Below the pieces are notes generated by a model, which had not been told where the DNA came from, did not search any database, and saw only the letters and a program-made list of their open reading frames with translations. Below, one piece after another: positions 7,417 through 11,760 of a stretch of 11,760 nt of DNA. The stretch is from contig JALNVO010000067.1 in assembly GCA_023231365.1 (NCBI GenBank), positions 1-11,760 of the forward strand. The letters are read 5' to 3'. Numbering within the stretch: the first letter of the stretch is position 1; each line of letters starts with the position of its first letter. The stretch comes from Fibrobacteraceae bacterium. GTDB taxonomy: Bacteria; Fibrobacterota; Fibrobacteria; Fibrobacterales; Fibrobacteraceae. Position numbers and translations under genes: made by a program.

Positions 7417-7433
7417 AGAAAGCAGGACCGAAA

Positions 7434-7470
7434 TTAAAAAGTCCGATCTCCAAGAGACCGGACTTTTTAA
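7434..7470. terminator. Strong bidirectional Rho-independent terminator
   Basis: A 12-bp perfect arm ttaaaaagtccg (7434-7445) / cggactttttaa (7459-7470), with an additional tctc/gaga inner stem after one mismatch, sits between the converging fibro-slime gene and the TIM-barrel gene. The A-tract and T-tract within the arms give a U-run in either direction. Confidence 0.9.
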
Positions 7471-7514
7471 TTTGAAACAAAATGATGAAAGTTTTTTGAA
7501 AATGAGAAGTTGGA

Positions 7515-8495
7515 TCAGGCTTTTTTCAAGGCTCGGATTTGAGTTTGCCACACAGTTTCTGGATCGTCGGAGGCAAGCCAAGAGAGGGAGGCGTTTCCTT
7601 TGAAGGACCAGGCGAAGATGTTTTGTACGCCTGCTTCTAGAGCTTTTTGTGTAGCAATGGCGATATCGTTTTCCCTGTTTTTCTCTATCTGGTAATTTTT
7701 GATCCACATCTGGGGCTCTTTACCGTATTTGCAGGCGATTTCAAAGATACGTTTAGATACGCTTGCATAGTTTTTGCTAATGGATTCTTCCGAGGCACTG
7801 CGCTCCCAGTAAGGGTCGCAGGCAATTTCATCTACGGATGCAAGTTCCGCGATTCTATCCCAAGAATCGAGGCCGGCGGGGAACCATGGTGGAAGCATGC
7901 AAACAGAATTTCGCTTGCCTTGTGTGTGGACAAGTCCGGTCATCTCTGCGAGAAAATCGACTAGAGAATTTTCGCGGAAGGTTTTGACTTCAGGGGTAAG
8001 ATCTTTTGGCATATCAAAGCCGAAACGGTCTTTGAATTTCTTTTGGCAGATGGGACAGCGACAAGCCCAATTGGAGAGCTTGCCTTTTTCAAAGTAAAAA
8101 TGAGGTTCATCCCAGAAAATGGTTTCTACTTCTGTATGACAAACGGATAAAATCCATTTGTGCATATATTCTCTGAATTCCGGGTGGTTTGGGCAAGCGG
8201 CAACAGCCGGTTTTCCATCAACCGAAACCTGGCAGAGGTCATGGTTGCGCGCAGTGAGCTCTGAGTAAGCCTCGCCCCCGAAAACTCTTCCTACTCCCCA
8301 GGGATTTACGTAGACTTGAAGACCTATGGCGGTGGATTGTTCAATGATTTTCGCCATTGTTTTGGAATAATAGAGTTCGTCTTCTTCGGACCAAGTGTGC
8401 AGGACGTGCGTAAATCCGGCCTCTTTAATTTCCCAGAGGTCTTCAAGTGCTCGTCCGGGGTCTCGTACGCCGAAATAGGCAATACCTTTTTTCAT
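7515..8495 (-). CDS. Cytoplasmic TIM-barrel, glycoside-hydrolase-like protein
   Basis: Starting at ATG 8495 (5 bases after the stop of the upstream gene) the product has 326 residues and begins MKKGIAYFGVRDP. An upstream in-frame ATG at 8534 would add 13 residues and overlap the previous gene by 34 bases; neither start has a good Shine-Dalgarno sequence, and the shorter one fits the conserved-looking beta-1 strand better. There is no signal peptide. Visible motifs are FTHVLHTWSEED (28-39), LQVYVNPWGVG (59-69), ETIFWDEPHF (124-133) with Asp129-Glu130 at a barrel strand end, a CRCPIC cluster (145-150), and IFAWSFKGNASLSWL near the end. A W/F-D-E-P strand followed by a C-x-C-x-x-C segment and a Phe/Gly-rich helix is seen in sugar-active (beta/alpha)8 enzymes of GH-like families, with the Glu as candidate catalytic acid. 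The exact reaction is unknown. It probably shares a transcript with the receiver-like gene. Confidence 0.72.
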   Translation of the reverse strand: MKKGIAYFGVRDPGRALEDLWEIKEAGFTHVLHTWSEEDELYYSKTMAKIIEQSTAIGLQVYVNPWGVGRVFGGEAYSELTARNHDLCQVSVDGKPAVAACPNHPEFREYMHKWILSVCHTEVETIFWDEPHFYFEKGKLSNWACRCPICQKKFKDRFGFDMPKDLTPEVKTFRENSLVDFLAEMTGLVHTQGKRNSVCMLPPWFPAGLDSWDRIAELASVDEIACDPYWERSASEESISKNYASVSKRIFEIACKYGKEPQMWIKNYQIEKNRENDIAIATQKALEAGVQNIFAWSFKGNASLSWLASDDPETVWQTQIRALKKA

Positions 8496-8500
8496 AAGAT

Positions 8501-8938
8501 TTAATGGTTTAGAGGCGTAGTCGCATTGGACCATTGCGGGGAACCCGCCTCAATAAAGATGTGGTTCAGTACATCTTCCCAATCGTTCTTGCGGATGGGT
8601 TTACGCATAAAGAATGCATCTTCGGTCTTTGCTGGCAGAGGATAATCGTTTGCAACAAGTTCGATGATCCAAGATTCCGGGATGGTGTCGCGGAGGCGGC
8701 GGCCAAAAGCGATGGATTCTTTTGTGGGCGTTTTCCCGTGGTCAAAAACAATGAGGGCTGGCGATTCTCCTTGGGAAAGAGGAGTTTCCAAGGCTTTAGA
8801 TCCCTGTTCCATTCCTTGGCAGCTGTAGATGGCCGTGTCGGGGGAAATATCGTGCGAAAGCATCCAATATAAAGTCCAGCCGGCAAGTTCGCCGAGATCC
8901 GTATCTTTACTATCGGAGATGAAGAATATGTGTCCCAC
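8501..8938 (-). CDS. Degenerate response-regulator receiver-like protein
   Basis: The 145-residue product begins with GTG (8936-8938), and no Shine-Dalgarno sequence is visible before it. The layout resembles a CheY-like alpha/beta domain: beta-1 HIFFISDSKD, a helix GELAGWTLYWML, beta-3 PALIVFDHGK with Asp66 at the phospho-acceptor position, the helix FGRRLRDTIP, beta-4 SWIIELVAND, and beta-5 with a Lys113-Pro114 pair (FFMRKPIRKNDWEDVL). The usual second N-terminal acidic pair is reduced (SDSKD) and the switch Thr/Ser of beta-4 is replaced by Val, so phospho-signalling may be weak or lost. There is no DNA-binding or output domain. It is directly upstream of the TIM-barrel gene (5-base gap), which suggests a shared mRNA. 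The receiver call rests on pattern matching by eye; an unrelated Rossmann-like fold is possible. Confidence 0.55.
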   Translation of the reverse strand: MGHIFFISDSKDTDLGELAGWTLYWMLSHDISPDTAIYSCQGMEQGSKALETPLSQGESPALIVFDHGKTPTKESIAFGRRLRDTIPESWIIELVANDYPLPAKTEDAFFMRKPIRKNDWEDVLNHIFIEAGSPQWSNATTPLNH

Positions 8939-9012
8939 GTTGCAAAAAATAACTAAAAAAAAGGTCTTCGTGTTTTTTCTCGGAAATGGAGCCTAAAAAA
9001 ATTAGATTTTGA
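8939..9012. promoter_or_regulatory. Short A+T-rich divergent intergenic region
   Basis: This 74-base gap between two divergent genes is rich in A- and T-runs and must contain the promoters and leaders of both, unless they overlap the coding ends. GGAG at about 8987-8990 is too far from the thiL ATG to be a normal ribosome binding site. No terminator or clear -35/-10 pair can be assigned. Confidence 0.3.
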
Positions 9013-10017
9013 ATGAAAATGAGTGATGCTTCTTATCATTTCCCTCCGCTCGGGGAATTCAAATTCATAGAGCAGATCCTTTCGCAGGGACTTCCTTTAA
9101 GAGAAGTCTCTCCCAAAAAGCGTTTTTGGTTTGGAGCGGGGGATGATTGCGCGGCTTTTGACGGTTGGCTCGTTACCAAGGATATGTCGGTAGAAAAGAC
9201 CCATTTCCGCTTGGATTGGGCAACCCCTGAAGAAGCCGTTGAAAAATGTATTGTTTCCAACGTATCGGACATTTCTTCAATGGGCGGGACCCCGGCAATA
9301 GCCCTTTTGGGAATTTGCCATAATAAGTGTTGGGATAAATTAACTCGTGACCGCATTGCAAAGGCTTTTGCGGAAGGTTTCCGCAGACGGGGGATCGCTC
9401 TTGTGGGCGGTGATACTGTTGCAGGCGAGGTTGGACTTTTTTCAATTACCTTGCTGGGAAAAACAGAAGGAACCCCTCTCCGGCGTTCTGGGGCAAAGCC
9501 GGGTGATTCGGTGTATGTTTCCGGGCCGGTAGGTGCAAGTGCCGCAGGACTTTGGGCTTTCTTGAATGGATGTGAGAAAGATCCCCTGTTGAAAGAAGCT
9601 GTTAAATATCATTTAGCTCCTACAATAAACGAGGCTGCCGGGGCTGAACTTGTAGAAATGGGTGTTTGCGGGGGATGCATCGATCTTTCGGATGGCATGA
9701 GTTCTGAACTCAATCACCTAGCGCTTTCTTCCTGCGTGAAGATACGCGTGGAAGAAAAATTAATACCGGTGGACCCTAGTGCCTGCTATGTGGCGGAACA
9801 TTACGGGGTAAGTCCTCGGGAATTCTGGCTTAAAGGCGGGGAAGATTATCGATTGCTTTTTACAACTTCGCTTCCAGATAGTATATTCTATGGACATAAA
9901 AGAGGCTGGTCGCAGGTTACACGCATTGGAACTGTAATAGAGGGTTCCGGTGTGGAACTTGTCCATTTGTCTGGAAATTTGGAAATTATTAAAGCGGAAT
10001 CTTGGTCGCATTTATGA
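9013..10017 (+). CDS. thiL: Thiamine-monophosphate kinase
   Basis: The 334-residue product is an AIR-synthase-fold (PurM-like) kinase that converts thiamine phosphate to thiamine diphosphate with ATP, the last step of cofactor synthesis in the cytoplasm. Family motifs appear in order: GEFKFIEQI (14-22), GAGDDCAAF (41-49), DMSVEKTHF (57-65), NVSDISSMGGTP (83-94), VGGDT (131-135), VSGPVGASAAGL (169-180), CIDLSDGMSSEL (222-233) and LKGGEDYRLLFT (273-284). The clustered Asp residues bind Mg2+-ATP. The usual VEGVHF reads VEKTHF, an unusual Gly-to-Lys change, but the His is kept. The start is ATG 9013 or ATG 9019; an in-frame TGA lies just before 9013 and no good Shine-Dalgarno sequence is seen. 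Its stop overlaps the start of the ATPase gene (ATGA), so the two are probably co-transcribed. Confidence 0.96.
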   Translation: MKMSDASYHFPPLGEFKFIEQILSQGLPLREVSPKKRFWFGAGDDCAAFDGWLVTKDMSVEKTHFRLDWATPEEAVEKCIVSNVSDISSMGGTPAIALLGICHNKCWDKLTRDRIAKAFAEGFRRRGIALVGGDTVAGEVGLFSITLLGKTEGTPLRRSGAKPGDSVYVSGPVGASAAGLWAFLNGCEKDPLLKEAVKYHLAPTINEAAGAELVEMGVCGGCIDLSDGMSSELNHLALSSCVKIRVEEKLIPVDPSACYVAEHYGVSPREFWLKGGEDYRLLFTTSLPDSIFYGHKRGWSQVTRIGTVIEGSGVELVHLSGNLEIIKAESWSHL

Positions 10018-11760
10018 ATCAGAGTAAATCGAAAATTGGTGAACTTTTGCTTCGTCAAGGAATAATTGACGAGGATCAGCTTAAGCATGCGATGAGTGAA
10101 CACGAACGCACGGGCATTATGCTTTCCAAGATTCTTGTGCGCTTGGGTATGGTGAGCGAAGATGTTTTGACGAACATCCTCGGCGTGCAGATGCAGAGTT
10201 CGACCAAAATGCGTATAGGTGAGCTTTTATTAAAACATGGCTATATTACGGAACCGCAGCTTGAAAAAGCACTTGAAGAACAAAAGAAAACAGGGCAGCG
10301 CTTAGGGAGAACCCTAGTTTCTTTGGGATTTATGCCCGAAGAGCGCTTGGTGGAAATTCTTTCTACTCAGTTTGAAGTTCCGTATGTCAAATTAGGCAAT
10401 TTCAATATTGATCCGAATGCGAACCAATATGTTTCCGAAGATGTTTGCCGTACATATAAGGTTGTCCCGCTTTTCGTAACGGATAAGACTCTTACAATTG
10501 CAATGACTGATCCGACGAATGCCCGCGTTATCGATATCGTCAAATTCAAGTCCCAAATGGACGTGGATATTGTGATGGCGAGCGAAAAGGATGTGAAGGC
10601 GGCAACTGACCGCGTATTTGCCAATTCCAATAATGGTGAAGCTTCCTTGGAATCACTTCTTTCCGCAGAAGCTGGTAAGGAAGATTTGGAAACGGTGGAT
10701 CGGGATGCAGAAGCGAATCAAGAAGCGGAACTTACTGATGAAGAAGGGAAGCAAGTTGTTAAAATTGTGACGTCTTTGATTCATGAGGCTATTGCGAGAA
10801 AAGCTTCCGATATTCATTTGGAACCGCAGGAAACTTACCTCAAGCTCCGCTACCGCATCGATGGCGATCTTCAGGTGCAGGCTCCGATTCCCGGGCGTTT
10901 GATGTCGCAGATCCTTTCTAGAATCAAGTTGCTGTCCAAAATGGATATTGCAGAAAAGCGCAGGCCCCTGGATGGACGCTTTACCGTCCGTTACAAGGGC
11001 GGCGAAGTGGACCTTCGTGTGAGTTCCTTCCCGATATCGCTTCGCAAACGCGGTGTATGTGAAAAGATCGTTATGCGTATTCTTGATCCAAATTCGGGGC
11101 AGTTCCCGTTGAAGGATATGGGCTTTTCTCCTGGAATGTTTAAAATGTTCCACGATTCAATCAATCTCCCGAATGGCATTATTCTTGTGACCGGGCCGAC
11201 GGGTTCGGGTAAGTCTACGACTTTGTATGCATCTATCCGTGAAATTTTGGATCCGACGATCAACATTTCGACGATGGAAGATCCTGTTGAATTGAATATT
11301 GATGGTGTGAACCAAGGCCAGATTAACGTGGCTGCGGGGTTTACTTTTGCCGCAGGCATTCGAGCCTTGCTCCGTCAAGACCCGGATGTGATTATGATCG
11401 GCGAAATGCGCGATAAGGAAACGTCTTCGATGGCTATCGAAGCTGCTTTGACGGGCCACTTGGTGTTCAGTACGCTTCATACGAACGACGCCGCCGGATC
11501 CTTCCCGCGTTTGCTCGAAATGGGACTAGAACCCTTCCTTGTCGCAACTGTTATCAAAGGAATTCTCGCCCAGCGTCTTGTGCGCCGCATTTGCAAGTAT
11601 TGCAAGGAACCTGTCGACATTTCCGATGAACTCCGCGAACAGCTTCACCTTTCCAAGGATATGCAATTCTATCACGGTAAGGGATGTCCGAAGTGTGATG
11701 GCTCTGGGTATAAGGGGCGTTGCGGTATTTATGAATATTTGGTTCCGAACGAAGCTGTGC
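10014..11760 (+). CDS. GspE/PilB-family secretion or type IV pilus assembly ATPase (3' end outside window)
   Basis: The frame starts at ATG 10014 inside the thiL stop (ATGA) and is still open at the right edge after 582 codons. Two tandem N-terminal MshEN-like modules come first: IGELLLRQGIIDEDQL (8-23) and IGELLLKHGYITEPQL (68-83), exactly 60 residues apart. An acidic linker (about 205-245) follows, then the ATPase core: SDIHLEP, Walker A GPTGSGKST (394-402), the Asp box MEDPVE, Walker B DPDVIMIGEMRD (456-467), the His box GHLVFSTLHTNDA, and a zinc tetracysteine site (C527, C530, C558, C561) typical of GspE/PilB and absent from PilT. Such hexameric ATPases work at the inner membrane, powering pseudopilus or pilus assembly. 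MshEN domains in relatives bind cyclic di-GMP, so control by that messenger is possible. PilB versus GspE cannot be decided without the neighbouring genes. Confidence 0.95.
   Translation, partial: MNQSKSKIGELLLRQGIIDEDQLKHAMSEHERTGIMLSKILVRLGMVSEDVLTNILGVQMQSSTKMRIGELLLKHGYITEPQLEKALEEQKKTGQRLGRTLVSLGFMPEERLVEILSTQFEVPYVKLGNFNIDPNANQYVSEDVCRTYKVVPLFVTDKTLTIAMTDPTNARVIDIVKFKSQMDVDIVMASEKDVKAATDRVFANSNNGEASLESLLSAEAGKEDLETVDRDAEANQEAELTDEEGKQVVKIVTSLIHEAIARKASDIHLEPQETYLKLRYRIDGDLQVQAPIPGRLMSQILSRIKLLSKMDIAEKRRPLDGRFTVRYKGGEVDLRVSSFPISLRKRGVCEKIVMRILDPNSGQFPLKDMGFSPGMFKMFHDSINLPNGIILVTGPTGSGKSTTLYASIREILDPTINISTMEDPVELNIDGVNQGQINVAAGFTFAAGIRALLRQDPDVIMIGEMRDKETSSMAIEAALTGHLVFSTLHTNDAAGSFPRLLEMGLEPFLVATVIKGILAQRLVRRICKYCKEPVDISDELREQLHLSKDMQFYHGKGCPKCDGSGYKGRCGIYEYLVPNEAV

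Overview
The window looks like chromosomal DNA from a Fibrobacter-type bacterium (phylum Fibrobacterota). The strongest sign is a large secreted protein with the fibro-slime/PA14-like signature (GDDDMWIYVDG followed by LGGTH), a domain especially expanded in Fibrobacter succinogenes. Gram-negative surface genes (a porin-like barrel, an OmpA-type peptidoglycan anchor, a type II secretion/type IV pilus ATPase) fit this. The assignment is inference from protein families; no rRNA or tRNA gene is present to confirm it.

Layout. Positions 1-480 hold no convincing gene. They contain many hairpins, including a run of stem-loops between 276 and 440, and may be a dispersed repeat or a structured RNA. 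Next to it (467-694) is a headless 3' fragment of a metal-ion ABC transporter substrate-binding protein (ZnuA-like). A bidirectional terminator (715-743) separates this from a minus-strand porin-like protein (759-1772). That gene diverges from a secreted OmpA-domain lipid-free protein (1892-2596). The OmpA gene runs tail to tail, one base apart, into a minus-strand pair: NADP-type isocitrate dehydrogenase (icd, 3216-4544) followed by a small membrane-anchored protein of unknown function (2598-3209). Diverging from icd is the fibro-slime protein (4762-7416), which ends at a strong bidirectional terminator (7434-7470). On the other side of that terminator is a minus-strand pair: a degenerate receiver-domain-like protein (8501-8938) and a cytoplasmic TIM-barrel, glycoside-hydrolase-like protein (7515-8495). 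Diverging from these, thiL (thiamine-monophosphate kinase, 9013-10017) overlaps by four bases a GspE/PilB-family ATPase with two tandem N-terminal MshEN-like modules, which runs off the right edge (10014 to beyond 11760).

How the genes relate. This is mostly a housekeeping stretch made of short, independent transcription units, with envelope functions over-represented: porin, OmpA anchor, adhesion-type fibro-slime protein and secretion/pilus motor. icd (TCA cycle) and thiL (thiamine diphosphate synthesis) are ordinary metabolism. I see no phage, CRISPR, toxin-antitoxin or clear transposon genes. The least understood parts are the structured non-coding block at the left edge, the receiver-like/TIM-barrel pair, and the doubled sensory-type N-terminus of the secretion ATPase.
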